A stretch of DNA of 64,000 bases from Mucilaginibacter yixingensis (GTDB taxonomy: Bacteria; Bacteroidota; Bacteroidia; Sphingobacteriales; Sphingobacteriaceae): NCBI RefSeq assembly GCF_041080815.1, contig NZ_CP160205.1, positions 3,100,001 through 3,164,000 of the forward strand, read 5' to 3'. Position numbers and translations under genes: made by a program. Shown piece after piece: positions 22,801 through 32,518 of the stretch (position 1 is the first letter of the stretch; every line of letters starts with the position of its first letter). A model generated the notes under the pieces. It saw nothing but the letters and a program-made list of their open reading frames with translations. It had not been told where the DNA came from and made no database searches.

Positions 22801-24201
22801 TCAGAATGCGTTTTCTTCGCCACGGATGCTGTTCCAAACAGTAAGGAAGATGATCTTGAGATCTAATAGGAACGACCAGTTTTCGAGATACCAAACGTCG
22901 GCCTCTACCCTATTCATCATATCTTCGGTAACCTTGGTTTCGCCACGGTGGCCCTTTACCTGCGCCCAGCCGGTGATACCTGGCTTCAAGAAATGGCGCA
23001 CCATAAACTGGTCAATCAGTTTGGAGTATTCTTCGGTATGGCTAATCATGTGAGGGCGCGGACCAACTATAGACATGTTTCCCCTCAATACGTTGAAAAA
23101 CTGGGGTAATTCATCAAGACTGGTACGGCGCATAAATGAACCGATGCGGGTAATACGCTTATCATTACGGGTGGCCTGCACTTTATCGGCATCGTTATTA
23201 ACACGCATGCTTCTAAACTTAAGGCATTTAAAAGGCATATTATCCCGGCCTGAGCGCATCTGCTTAAATAATACAGGGCCTTTAGATTGCATTTTAATAA
23301 TAATAGCCAGTATGGGGTACAGCCAGCTCAATATAAAAATGATAACAAAAAGAGAAAATGCTACATCGAATAACCGCTTAATCATTCGGTTAAACATGCT
23401 CTCCAGTGGTTCTGGCCTGATAGATATTACCGGTATGTGCTCAAAGTTTTGCACCAACATGGCCTTTTTAGGCGTAATATAATATTCAGGAATAATGCGA
23501 AAACGGATAAGATGCTTGTCGGCATCCACCATCAATTGCTCTATTTTCTCAGATTGCGCTACCGGTAACGCACAATATATTTCATCAACCTCGTTTATAA
23601 TCACGTAGTCGATGCAATCATCTGTACTACCTAGATAAGTGCTACCGGGTGCTACGCGCGAAGGATCATCATCAAAAAAACCAGCCACAGTGTAGCCCCT
23701 GTCTGGGTTATTTTCAAAAAACTGATAAAGGTCTGTCCCAACGGCACCTGCGCCCACAATGATGATATTACGTGTATCAACCAGTAATGTACGATCGTTT
23801 TTCCTGATTGTTAGAAATATCAACTTCCAGACGCCTACCAAAAAACCAAATAACGCTAGCGAATAGAATAAATACTCGCGCGTAATAAAGTAACTCTTGG
23901 TGCCGATGATAATGATGGTAAAACAAATGAGCGATATAAAAAGCAAATAAGTTTTAAATACGCTCTGATAAGTGCGGATAGAGTCTTTATTCAACACCCT
24001 CTCATACAAGCCCGTAATATTGGCTGCCAACAGCCATATCAAATTGAGCACCAGTACTACAGGCAAATAATTCTTATTACTTGCCCAAAAGATGTAAGAT
24101 CTGTCAACTATCAGATATGCAATTACCATGCTAAGATTTAGTATAGCATAATCAATAGAAAGGTTGATCGCCTTGATAAAAGTAGCGTACCTATAAATCA
24201 T
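22801..24201 (-). CDS. Undecaprenyl-phosphate glucose phosphotransferase (WcaJ/CpsE-like)
   Basis: This 466-residue polyprenyl glycosylphosphotransferase has four N-terminal transmembrane helices, a Rossmann-like central domain (NIIIVGAGAVGTDLYQFF), a fifth membrane helix (LFVIIFILSWLYPILAIII) and the C-terminal catalytic domain (GPVLFKQMRSGRDNMPFKCL, LRRTSLDELPQFFNVLRGNM-type motif here RRTSLDELPQFFNVLRG, then SIVGPRPHMISHTEEYS and [20 protein letters not shown]). It loads the first hexose-1-phosphate onto undecaprenyl phosphate to begin repeat-unit synthesis on the inner membrane. The window contains a second initiating enzyme (32511), of the small PglC type. Confidence 0.95.
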   Translation of the reverse strand: MIYRYATFIKAINLSIDYAILNLSMVIAYLIVDRSYIFWASNKNYLPVVLVLNLIWLLAANITGLYERVLNKDSIRTYQSVFKTYLLFISLICFTIIIIGTKSYFITREYLFYSLALFGFLVGVWKLIFLTIRKNDRTLLVDTRNIIIVGAGAVGTDLYQFFENNPDRGYTVAGFFDDDPSRVAPGSTYLGSTDDCIDYVIINEVDEIYCALPVAQSEKIEQLMVDADKHLIRFRIIPEYYITPKKAMLVQNFEHIPVISIRPEPLESMFNRMIKRLFDVAFSLFVIIFILSWLYPILAIIIKMQSKGPVLFKQMRSGRDNMPFKCLKFRSMRVNNDADKVQATRNDKRITRIGSFMRRTSLDELPQFFNVLRGNMSIVGPRPHMISHTEEYSKLIDQFMVRHFLKPGITGWAQVKGHRGETKVTEDMMNRVEADVWYLENWSFLLDLKIIFLTVWNSIRGEENAF

Positions 24202-24349
24202 TACAATCTAAACATTCAGGCTAAAAGAGGTAAGGTATTAAAATCTTTACGCGAAAGTAATATAAAATTTGGTAATAATGCCGACAGGCAATATAAAGAC
24301 CGGAACAAAAATAAGCATTGCTCCTTTTAGGAATATATTTGTAAAATAT

Positions 24350-24922
24350 TTAGCTGATGCTGTCTACATGAGCACAAAGAATATGCCCAATTAAAATGTG
24401 TGCTTCCTGTATGCGGGCTGTTACCATGCTATCAACAACCAGGGCAATATCACATATCTCTTTCATTTTACCCCCATTGTTCCCGGTAAATCCAACTGAA
24501 CTACAGCCAATCTGCTTACCTTCTAATAGAGCCCGTACTACGTTTTCGCTATTTCCGCTGGTAGAGATACCTATTAACAAATCGCCCGGCACGGCCAGGG
24601 CTTCTACCTGACGAGAAAATACGCGATTAAACCCGTAATCATTGCCAATAGCGGTAAGCGCAGAAGTGTCTGTAGTTAAAGCAATAGCCGGATAGGCTCT
24701 GCGTTCTTTTACAAAACGGCCTGAAAACTCTGCCGCAATATGCTGCGCGTCTGCAGCACTGCCGCCGTTTCCAAAAAGCAATATCTTGTTGCCTTTTTTT
24801 AAGGTGTCGGCAACCAATTCGCAAACTGCAGTTATCTGGTCAACAAAAGCCGGCGAACTTACCGTTTTTATAACCTCCTGATGTTCCTGCATCTGCGTTA
24901 ATATGCTATTCTGGATATCCAT
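24350..24922 (-). CDS. gmhA: D-sedoheptulose-7-phosphate isomerase
   Basis: This 190-residue SIS-domain protein contains [20 protein letters not shown] (phosphosugar-binding P-loop), [35 protein letters not shown] and [14 protein letters not shown]. It converts sedoheptulose-7-phosphate into D-glycero-D-manno-heptose-7-phosphate, the first step of ADP- or GDP-heptose synthesis. It lies 6 bases after the HldA-like kinase gene, forming a partial heptose pathway. The phosphatase (GmhB) and nucleotidyltransferase are not in the window. Confidence 0.95.
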   Translation of the reverse strand: MDIQNSILTQMQEHQEVIKTVSSPAFVDQITAVCELVADTLKKGNKILLFGNGGSAADAQHIAAEFSGRFVKERRAYPAIALTTDTSALTAIGNDYGFNRVFSRQVEALAVPGDLLIGISTSGNSENVVRALLEGKQIGCSSVGFTGNNGGKMKEICDIALVVDSMVTARIQEAHILIGHILCAHVDSIS

Positions 24923-24928
24923 CCCCTC

Positions 24929-25885
24929 TTATTTTAATTGATTTATCTCTTCTAACGTGGCAACCGCACTGCCAAATTTAGCTACTACTACAGCAGCAGC
25001 GTGGTTTGCAAAGTTACAGGCTTCATTAATGGACAGCCCGTTTGCTAAAGCAAAGCTCAGAGCGGCAATTACGGTATCGCCGGCACCGGTTACATCAAAT
25101 ACCTCTATTGCTTTGGTTGGTATTTTGTCTAGTTGATGATGATGATAGATGGCTATGCCGTCTTCAGACAAAGTAACAACAACAGATTGGCAATTGGTAA
25201 TTTCAGCTATCTTCTGGCAGGCTTGTTCAAGCGTCTCGTTATTAACAATATTTATACCAGAAGCCAGGCTGGCTTCTTTTTTATTAGGCTTTATTACAGT
25301 TGCTCCGTAGTATTTTGACAGGTCTTTATGCTTTGAGTCAACTATGCTGATTATTTGATGCTGGTTGCACAAGCTTAGCAGCTTTTTTACCAGATACGGA
25401 CTTAACACCCCTTTGCAATAATCAGAGATGATCAATACGTCTATCTCTGAAATTTTCTTTTCAAAAAAATCCAGAATACCGTTAGCTATCTCATCAGTAC
25501 AATAATGCTTGTCTTCTTTATCCAGGCGTATCAGTTGATGCCTGCTTACAATGACCCTGGTTTTGATAGTTGTGCGGCGAGATGAATCTTTTACCAGGTG
25601 GTAAAACGCCGGCTGTGCATTCTTAAGCTCAGTGGCCATAATCTGGCTCGCTTCATCATCACCACATAAACTGATAATGGAGGCATTAGCGCCAAGCGAC
25701 TTCAGGTTTTCAACCACATTGCCCGCACCGCCAAGGCTGTATATTTCATTTGTAACATCAACAACCTGAACGGGTGCTTCTGGTGAAATTCTATCGCATG
25801 AACCTTTGATATAATGATCAAGCATCATATCACCAATTACACAAATATTTACTTTCTTACCTTCTGGGAAGCTATAATGCGGCAT
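24929..25885 (-). CDS. D-glycero-D-manno-heptose-7-phosphate kinase (HldE1/RfaE1-like)
   Basis: This 318-residue PfkB-family kinase has the N-terminal GDMMLDHYIKGSCDRISPEA, substrate motif SLGGAGNVVENLKSLGA, and the C-terminal anion-hole signature FDVTGAGDTVIAALSFALA. It corresponds to the kinase half of bifunctional HldE; there is no C-terminal cytidylyltransferase domain. It phosphorylates the C1 of heptose-7-phosphate. Together with GmhA (gene 6 bases downstream) it supports a heptose in the surface glycan or in the LPS core. Confidence 0.92.
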   Translation of the reverse strand: MPHYSFPEGKKVNICVIGDMMLDHYIKGSCDRISPEAPVQVVDVTNEIYSLGGAGNVVENLKSLGANASIISLCGDDEASQIMATELKNAQPAFYHLVKDSSRRTTIKTRVIVSRHQLIRLDKEDKHYCTDEIANGILDFFEKKISEIDVLIISDYCKGVLSPYLVKKLLSLCNQHQIISIVDSKHKDLSKYYGATVIKPNKKEASLASGINIVNNETLEQACQKIAEITNCQSVVVTLSEDGIAIYHHHQLDKIPTKAIEVFDVTGAGDTVIAALSFALANGLSINEACNFANHAAAVVVAKFGSAVATLEEINQLK

Positions 25886-26040
25886 TATTTAAATAATAGT
25901 ATAAAACGAAAAGTGATTATAGAATCCTACAACCACTTAACTTGTTTTGGCAAATATCGTTATTTGAACTGTGTTTTCCTGACGCACTTTCGTTTAAATT
26001 GTACCGGTCAGAATGAAACACGCAGTAAGGTTAAAAAGAT

Positions 26041-27999
26041 TTATAACGCAACAGGTACCTCTTCAACATCAAACTCTTCAAAAATAGAGTTATTGCTTTT
26101 ATACTCTGGTACAATTTCTTTCATTTTACGCACTACGTTATGATCGCTAAATGAACTGGATAGTTTTATCAGTTCATTAATGTGCTTGTTTATTTGCAGG
26201 TATGACTGTTTACGTACTTTGGCGATCATGATTTTTTCATGATGGGTAGGCACTGTGTTCTCAGCATCATTCAACAGCTCTTCGTATAGCTTTTCACCCG
26301 GGCGCAACCCTGTAAAAGTGATCTTAATATCCTGATCTACCACGAAGCCAGACAAGCGGATCATCTTTTTGGCCAAATCAACTATCTTAACCGATTTGCC
26401 CATATCAAACAAATAAATTTCGCCACCACTACCCATTGATCCGGCCTCTAACACCAGGCGGCAGGCTTCAGGAATAGTCATAAAGTAGCGGGTAATTTCC
26501 GGGTGGGTAACCGTAATAGGTCCGCCTCTTTTAATTTGATCTTTAAAACGTGGAATTACAGAACCGTTAGAGCCTAAAACATTACCAAAACGGGTAGTAA
26601 TATATTTTGTACGGTTTCTTCCTTTTGATTTATCGTTAACAATACTCATTCCATCATTGATAATCACATTATCATCTGAGCGGAAATCAATTAACGATTG
26701 TACATACATTTCTGCAATACGCTTAGACGCCCCCATTACATTGGTAGGGTTAACCGCCTTATCTGTAGAAACCATTACAAATTTTTCAACGCCATAACGC
26801 ATTGCCAAATCTGCAACTGTTTTAGTACCCAATACATTGGTATTAATGGCCTCGCACGGATTATTTTCCATCATAGGTACGTGTTTATATGCGGCGGCAT
26901 GATAAACATAATTAGGCTTATAAGTTTCAAACAGCAGCGTCATTCGCTCCTTGTTTCTTACATCTCCTATAAAGGGAATAAAATTAGCCTCAGCGTAAGG
27001 ACCGTCTTGCAGTTCTAGTTGCAGTTCATGAAGTGCGGTTTCTGCAATGTCACTTAATATGATTACCGCCGGTTGATATTTAATGATCTGTCTTACCAGT
27101 TCAGAACCGATAGAGCCTGCAGCTCCTGTTACCAGAATACTTTTACCGTTTATTTGCTGATCTATCAATTCATTATTAATCTGTATTGGTTCACGCTCCA
27201 ATACATCTTCAATTTTAATATTCTGGAACTGGCTTTGATTAAGGTGACCACCAATCCATTTGCTTATTGGCGGGATATTAAGCACCCGAACATTATGTGC
27301 CAAACAAACATCAACGATGGTATTTTTTATGTTTACGTCTATATCACTTTTTGCAATAATCAACTCATCAATCTTCTCACCCGAAAACAACTTTTCAATA
27401 TCAGCTAAAGGGTATATAGTAACATTATCAATTTTTTTACCGCTCTTTTTGGAATCTTCATCGACAAATGCAATCACATTCATGTTTAAGCCGGTATTTT
27501 GCTCATCAAGTATGCGTTTGGTGGTTATTGCAGTTTCGTTTGCACCAAATATGATAACCTTTTTCTGATTAAGTTTTAGCTTATTAACATAAGCAAATAA
27601 GTATTTTACCGCGAGCCTATAGCTAATCAATAATAGAAAACTGAAAAGCACATTTACAGTCAACACCTGAACCATGCGGTTCAACTGTATATCTAAAATT
27701 AAGCCTGTATTACTTATCAGATAGAAAGTGATGTTACCTAGCAGTACTGAAAATAATATTCTAACAGAATCTTGTCCGCTGGTAAATCGTACAATACCAG
27801 CATATGTTTTAAGCAACCCAAAAACTACAGTATTTATAATAAGAAAAGTAATAAGAACGTTTTTTTGCGCGGAATAGGTTAGGTGCACAATCTCAAAATT
27901 ATTACTAATTAAGTGTGCCAATATTAGAGAAACAGCACAAAAAATTATATCGAGAAAAAAAATTATCCACCTTGGCGCAACATTCATTCTATTCAACAT
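26041..27999 (-). CDS. UDP-sugar 4,6-dehydratase, PglF/WbpM-type
   Basis: This 652-residue membrane protein has four N-terminal transmembrane helices, a first Rossmann-like domain (KKVIIFGANETAITTKRIL) and a catalytic SDR domain from about residue 285 (ILVTGAAGSIGSELVRQI). The catalytic triad is the S-M-K form: STDKAVNPTNVMGASKRIAE. Such enzymes convert UDP-GlcNAc to UDP-4-keto-6-deoxy-GlcNAc, the first step to bacillosamine-like amino sugars; the aminotransferase at 29780 could act next. It begins the lower sub-operon hldA-gmhA-wcaJ, with a promoter candidate immediately upstream (28025-28057). Confidence 0.94.
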   Translation of the reverse strand: MLNRMNVAPRWIIFFLDIIFCAVSLILAHLISNNFEIVHLTYSAQKNVLITFLIINTVVFGLLKTYAGIVRFTSGQDSVRILFSVLLGNITFYLISNTGLILDIQLNRMVQVLTVNVLFSFLLLISYRLAVKYLFAYVNKLKLNQKKVIIFGANETAITTKRILDEQNTGLNMNVIAFVDEDSKKSGKKIDNVTIYPLADIEKLFSGEKIDELIIAKSDIDVNIKNTIVDVCLAHNVRVLNIPPISKWIGGHLNQSQFQNIKIEDVLEREPIQINNELIDQQINGKSILVTGAAGSIGSELVRQIIKYQPAVIILSDIAETALHELQLELQDGPYAEANFIPFIGDVRNKERMTLLFETYKPNYVYHAAAYKHVPMMENNPCEAINTNVLGTKTVADLAMRYGVEKFVMVSTDKAVNPTNVMGASKRIAEMYVQSLIDFRSDDNVIINDGMSIVNDKSKGRNRTKYITTRFGNVLGSNGSVIPRFKDQIKRGGPITVTHPEITRYFMTIPEACRLVLEAGSMGSGGEIYLFDMGKSVKIVDLAKKMIRLSGFVVDQDIKITFTGLRPGEKLYEELLNDAENTVPTHHEKIMIAKVRKQSYLQINKHINELIKLSSSFSDHNVVRKMKEIVPEYKSNNSIFEEFDVEEVPVAL

Positions 28000-28024
28000 A
28001 GCATTAGATTTAAGTAGACATCGA

Positions 28025-28057
28025 CAAAAGTACTATGAAATTTTTAAAATTTGGCAA
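28025..28057 (-). promoter_or_regulatory. Candidate internal promoter ahead of the PglF-like gene
   Basis: Minus-strand TACTTTTG (28025-28032) matches TAnnTTTG exactly, and TTG lies 22 bases upstream (28055-28057). The start would be about 19 bases before the ATG. It would allow the PglF-like, heptose and WcaJ-like genes to be expressed separately. Confidence 0.45.
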
Positions 28058-28094
28058 TTAATCATAAATAGACAATGCCATTTTTAATATATTT

Positions 28095-29696
28095 CTAGAA
28101 ATCATAGTATAAATTTCTAAACGAACTTCTAATTCCGAACGATAAAATTGATGCATTGTAAGGTGTAGATGTCGCACCATTTTCGCGCCTGTAAGTATAT
28201 CCTAACTCAATACTTAAATTATTTTTAGGATTCAATAAATAAGACACACTTGAGTTAAAATAATACAAATGTGTCTTTAAACCTTGCCCTATATAATTTC
28301 CATAATCGGCAACCCTATCTTTATAAGAAAGGTAAATATTCTTTCCGTAGTTTAAACCAGCAGGATCCAGGCCATACACACTAACCCCGCCTTGCCCATG
28401 TATAGAAAATCTTTTAACATTATAATTGGCGATCATTAAATACTCTCTAAAATTAGCTCCATAAGGATGCGCTAAAGATTGATTAAACTGCCCGTAATTT
28501 TTAATCTCTCTGTCGGCAGAATAGGTGTAAGGACGCACAGCATTATATTCAGTTTGCAAATTTAGCCCGACTATGTTAAATGCATCCAGGTATTTCAACC
28601 CTAATTGACCACCTTGTTTATTTGCCCAATAACCTGTACCAGCAAACACTTCTTTTAAGGTAAATTCATTTATTGCCAACTGGCCATATAATACATAATG
28701 ATTAAGGAACTTATAACTTCCAGTAAATCCTACTAATGACTTACCTGGCGAACCGTTGTTAGTATCAACAGTATGCGCAAATATAATGGGATTTAAATAG
28801 CTAAAACTTATTTGCCCAGGCTCCCACATTACATTTTCAAATAGCCCTAAATTCAAATTTTTATTAATATTCCAACTTAGATAATGAAATATACCATTCT
28901 TTTTAGGGAAAGGCGTGTTATCGTTATTTATAAGACCATAGTCATCGGTAAATTGAGCATACATGGCCATATACCGAAGTGGGCCGATTGTTGCTGTTAG
29001 TTTAATAAATGGGTAGCTGACCGCGTTGTCAGAAAGCAAAAGAGAACGGTAACCATCTCCAATAAAATTTTTATCATATCCCATCTGTATATTTAAATAC
29101 TTAGATGGTGTAAATGATAGCGTTCCTCCTGAATATGCGTAGTCAAATGTGTTATGAATTGTAGTATTATGCAGGGGTGCCTGGCCAGGCGCAACCTGGT
29201 TCAGGTTGACAAAATCGGTGATGTAATTGGCAAATTTTGCCTGATTTTCGTACAAATAAGTACTAAATGAGAAAAGCTTCTTTGTGCCGACAACACCCTC
29301 AACTTGAAATCCACGAGTATTAAGATATAATGATCGGCTTCCTTCTTTACCTACCGTCAATGTTGGAAGAAAATCAGCATCTAGTTCAAAGTCACTTCTA
29401 TGCACCTCTACCAGATGCTCTGTAAAAATCTTCCGGCCAAGCCAACTTCTTGTTTGCCAATCTTTTGACTTTACAGGTGATAATAAGGAATCGTATTGAG
29501 CCGAATCAATTAAATCCCCTACTATAAACGGCCGCATACTAGTGTGGCTCCTTTCATTACCCGAAAAGTAGATACTTTTCTCTATGCGATTGTTGATATC
29601 GTTACTTAGAGGAATAGGTTGCGACTGTGCTTTTGCAAAAGCTGAACAAAATAACAGACAAATGAATAGGAAAGTATGATGTAAAGAATACTTCAT
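28095..29696 (-). CDS. Wzi/RemB-like outer-membrane capsule assembly protein
   Basis: This 533-residue protein has a signal peptide (ending FAKAQ, about residue 24) and long alternating strand segments of a beta-barrel, including YDKNFIGDGYRSLLLSDNAV, KNLNLGLFENVMWEPGQISF and a final SFGIRSSFRNLYYDF with a C-terminal aromatic. The IGDGYRSLLLSDNA motif is shared by the Wzi family and the Bacteroidota gliding motility protein RemB. Wzi is an outer-membrane lectin that anchors capsule at the cell surface. Its position inside the polysaccharide locus favours this role; a motility role is possible but less supported. Confidence 0.85.
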   Translation of the reverse strand: MKYSLHHTFLFICLLFCSAFAKAQSQPIPLSNDINNRIEKSIYFSGNERSHTSMRPFIVGDLIDSAQYDSLLSPVKSKDWQTRSWLGRKIFTEHLVEVHRSDFELDADFLPTLTVGKEGSRSLYLNTRGFQVEGVVGTKKLFSFSTYLYENQAKFANYITDFVNLNQVAPGQAPLHNTTIHNTFDYAYSGGTLSFTPSKYLNIQMGYDKNFIGDGYRSLLLSDNAVSYPFIKLTATIGPLRYMAMYAQFTDDYGLINNDNTPFPKKNGIFHYLSWNINKNLNLGLFENVMWEPGQISFSYLNPIIFAHTVDTNNGSPGKSLVGFTGSYKFLNHYVLYGQLAINEFTLKEVFAGTGYWANKQGGQLGLKYLDAFNIVGLNLQTEYNAVRPYTYSADREIKNYGQFNQSLAHPYGANFREYLMIANYNVKRFSIHGQGGVSVYGLDPAGLNYGKNIYLSYKDRVADYGNYIGQGLKTHLYYFNSSVSYLLNPKNNLSIELGYTYRRENGATSTPYNASILSFGIRSSFRNLYYDF

Positions 29697-29779
29697 AGAT
29701 AAAGTTAAATGAAGGCTGCGTAGCCTATCTTAGACTAGACCTAAACTAAAAGGTTTTAGCCATTAAATAAAAATGTCGA

Positions 29780-30919
29780 TTATGACACCAATATTGAATT
29801 CATTATTTTGAAAACTCGCTCTAATTCGTCGTCGGTCAAATTAGAACCAGAAGGTAAACACAATCCGTTTTCAAACAACTTATCCGACAAATGGTTTCCA
29901 AAAAACAAACAATTTTTAAAGACAGGTTGCATATGCATTGGCTTCCATAATGGGCGCGATTCAATATTATCTTCCAGAAATGCATGCCTCAGAATCTCAC
30001 GGGTAACATTAATACCGTTGCTGGGGTCAATAGTTAAGGTAGATAGCCAGCGATTACTAAAAAAGCCTTCTGGTTCTTTCAAAAAATGAATCCCTGGCAA
30101 ATCGCCAAAAAGACTTACATAATGATCAAATATTTCGCGTCGTTTACTTACACGTTCAGGTAGTACTTGCATTTGACCACGACCTATACCGGCACTAATA
30201 TTGCTCATTCGGTAATTATAACCAACATGTGAATGCTGATAATGAGGGGCATCGTCTCGGGCCTGGGTGGCCAAAAACTTGCATTTAGTTATATACTGTT
30301 TGTTTGGAGATACCAACGCGCCCCCGCCAGAGGTAGTAATGATCTTATTTCCGTTAAATGAAAATATACTCATTACCCCCATAGTGCCGCACATTTTACC
30401 ATCAATATGCGATCCCAACGCCTCCGCTGCATCTTCAATAAGAGGTATTTCATAGCGTTCGGCTATTGAAATTATTTCTTTCATCTTTGCAGGCATGCCA
30501 TACAAATGCACTACAATAATTGCCTTCGGTTTTTTACCTGCGGCAATTCGATGCAGAATGGCATCCTCTAAATAATTAGGATCCATATTCCAAGTATCGG
30601 CTTCACTATCAACAAAAACAGGTGTAGCGCCTATGTATTTTATTGGATTTGCTGATGCCGAAAATGTCATACTTTGGCATATTACCTCGTCACCTGGACC
30701 AACATTCAGCATAACAAGCGCCAAATGCAATGCTCCGGTGCCAGAACTTAAAGCTGCTACATGTTCATCACCTCCCAAGAATGTAGATAGATCTTTTTCA
30801 AATCCATCAACATGAGGCCCTAATGGCGCTATCCAATTAGTTTCAAACGCTTCATTAACAAATTGTTGCTCGGCAACGCCCATATGCGGGCTTGATAGCC
30901 ATATCTTTTTTGACTTCAT
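29780..30919 (-). CDS. DegT/DnrJ/EryC1/StrS-family sugar aminotransferase (PglE-like)
   Basis: This 379-residue PLP enzyme begins KKIWLSSPHMGVAEQQFVNE and continues AFETNWIAPLGPHVDGFEKD, as in PglE. The cofactor region includes SSGTGALHLALVMLNVGPGD, IEDAAEALGSH (PLP-binding Asp) and SFNGNKIITTSGGG, where the Lys in GNK forms the Schiff base. It would aminate a UDP-4-keto-6-deoxy-hexose at C4, acting on the PglF-like enzyme product. Its start overlaps the HAD gene stop (ATGA), so translation is coupled to HAD, ATP-grasp and PglC-like genes. Confidence 0.93.
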   Translation of the reverse strand: MKSKKIWLSSPHMGVAEQQFVNEAFETNWIAPLGPHVDGFEKDLSTFLGGDEHVAALSSGTGALHLALVMLNVGPGDEVICQSMTFSASANPIKYIGATPVFVDSEADTWNMDPNYLEDAILHRIAAGKKPKAIIVVHLYGMPAKMKEIISIAERYEIPLIEDAAEALGSHIDGKMCGTMGVMSIFSFNGNKIITTSGGGALVSPNKQYITKCKFLATQARDDAPHYQHSHVGYNYRMSNISAGIGRGQMQVLPERVSKRREIFDHYVSLFGDLPGIHFLKEPEGFFSNRWLSTLTIDPSNGINVTREILRHAFLEDNIESRPLWKPMHMQPVFKNCLFFGNHLSDKLFENGLCLPSGSNLTDDELERVFKIMNSILVS

Positions 30920-31560
30920 TTAATAATATTATAAGCATCAGATAGCTTTGTTATCTGATGCTTTGGCAAAAAAACTTGTTCTAAATTAAATTGTTGCTTA
31001 TGGATATGCTTACCGTTATCCATTATGCAAATTGTAGACCATTTTAAATTGTTAGGTCCTATAAAATCTTTTTTTACGTTATCGGCTATATAATAGTACT
31101 CATCTGCGCTATATTTTTCAAAAAACATGTAATTAGCAATACACGGTTTCTCTGATCCAAATTCTTCTGATATAATTATATCGTCGAAAAAATGAGTAAT
31201 ATTTAGGGCATTTAACTTGTTGCGCTGGCTTACAGACCGCCCATCGGTAATTAGTCCAAGGATGGTTTTTTCTTGTTTCAATTTAAGCAATAACTCCAAG
31301 GCACCTTCACGGGGCAAAATCGATGGCAGATGATTTCTGTACTTATACAGCAAATCGTCCATTGCGAAAGCTGGATATTTCCCTATAAGTAATTTAAACA
31401 CATTACTTCCATTCGTATAGTTTTGAAACATTTCATCGGAAAGACCAAATTCATTTGCATCTACATATTGGGCTATTTCATAATATGCAGACTTCAGATA
31501 ATCAACTTCGTTGTACAAAGTATCATCCAAATCAAATACAACTACTTTGTTATATTTCAT
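30916..31560 (-). CDS. HAD-superfamily hydrolase
   Basis: This 214-residue protein has HAD motif I FDLDDTLYNE (catalytic Asp pair), motif II LITDGRS, motif III Lys in FGSEKP, and motif IV IADNVKKDF. The cap is of the C1 helical type. It is probably a phosphatase, and its position between an ATP-grasp ligase gene and an aminotransferase gene, with overlapping ends to both, ties it to the modification of the same amino sugar or its acyl donor. The actual substrate is not known. Confidence 0.85.
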   Translation of the reverse strand: MKYNKVVVFDLDDTLYNEVDYLKSAYYEIAQYVDANEFGLSDEMFQNYTNGSNVFKLLIGKYPAFAMDDLLYKYRNHLPSILPREGALELLLKLKQEKTILGLITDGRSVSQRNKLNALNITHFFDDIIISEEFGSEKPCIANYMFFEKYSADEYYYIADNVKKDFIGPNNLKWSTICIMDNGKHIHKQQFNLEQVFLPKHQITKLSDAYNIIK

Positions 31561-32518
31561 AACTATGCACTATAACCTCGTCATCGTACCTTAGCATCAA
31601 TAAATCTGTTTCCCATTCTGCAAAATAGGTGGGCGATAGACCTAATACATACTCCTCTATAATCCATTTAGGAAAATTTGCACCTGCCAAATAGCTTAAA
31701 GGATACCCTCCCCCAAAACGCGGATTTATTTCGATACCAATTAATCTATGAGTTGATGGATTATAGAAAAACTGCATAGTTAAACATCCGCGAGCACCTT
31801 CTATATATGATAGGTTCTCTTTTAAATACTCAACTATAATATTCTTTCTGGTAACCCCCTTACTTACTTCTCCACTACGAACAAATATTCGTTTTCGGGG
31901 CACGCTACATTTCAGATAGCCAATGTCATCGTAAAAGCAGTCCACCGTAAATTCTTCAAATTGATTAGGATCTATGTACTCCATAAACATCAACTTGGGA
32001 TTTGAATAGTGATAGCTTGTTAACTCATCCTTACTCTTTATCAGAAAAGTATCGGCACTTAAACTTCCATCGTAAGGCTTTATAAACAACGGAAAGCTTG
32101 GTTTGTTCTTATCGATTGCCTTTGGAACTTCTATATTATTTGTCAGGAAAAAATCATTCGTTATTCGTTTATCCCTACACTTTCTCACAAACTCCGCTTC
32201 GGAAATTACAACGGAAATCCCCGCATCAAGGAAACGGTGTCTATTTTCTGACAAAACAACAAGTTCTGTATCAATTGTTGGAATGATTATTTTAACCCCC
32301 CATTCAATACAAATTCTTAATAGTTCAGTTATGTAACCTGGCTCGGTTACTCTTGGTACATTCTTATAGCCGTCTGCTACATGACATGCAGGGGCTAAAA
32401 TGGGATTAAGATCAACGGTATATACCTTTGCATTTGGGTTAATTTTTGCTAACTCTTTTTTAAATGCACGCACCAAAGAAACCCTTTGACCTGCCGAGGT
32501 GATTAATATATTACTCAT
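31550..32518 (-). CDS. ATP-grasp ligase in the sugar-modification module
   Basis: Starting at ATG 32518 ([20 protein letters not shown]), the protein has 322 residues. It has a pre-ATP-grasp Rossmann domain ([20 protein letters not shown]) and an ATP-grasp core ([71 protein letters not shown]). ATP-grasp enzymes join a carboxylate to an amine or thiol through an acyl phosphate. Next to a 4-amino-sugar aminotransferase and in the place where a PglD acetyltransferase normally sits, it may amidate the amino sugar with an amino acid or other acid. The start overlaps the upstream gene stop by 8 bases (ATGAGTAA). Confidence 0.85.
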   Translation of the reverse strand: MSNILITSAGQRVSLVRAFKKELAKINPNAKVYTVDLNPILAPACHVADGYKNVPRVTEPGYITELLRICIEWGVKIIIPTIDTELVVLSENRHRFLDAGISVVISEAEFVRKCRDKRITNDFFLTNNIEVPKAIDKNKPSFPLFIKPYDGSLSADTFLIKSKDELTSYHYSNPKLMFMEYIDPNQFEEFTVDCFYDDIGYLKCSVPRKRIFVRSGEVSKGVTRKNIIVEYLKENLSYIEGARGCLTMQFFYNPSTHRLIGIEINPRFGGGYPLSYLAGANFPKWIIEEYVLGLSPTYFAEWETDLLMLRYDDEVIVHSYEI

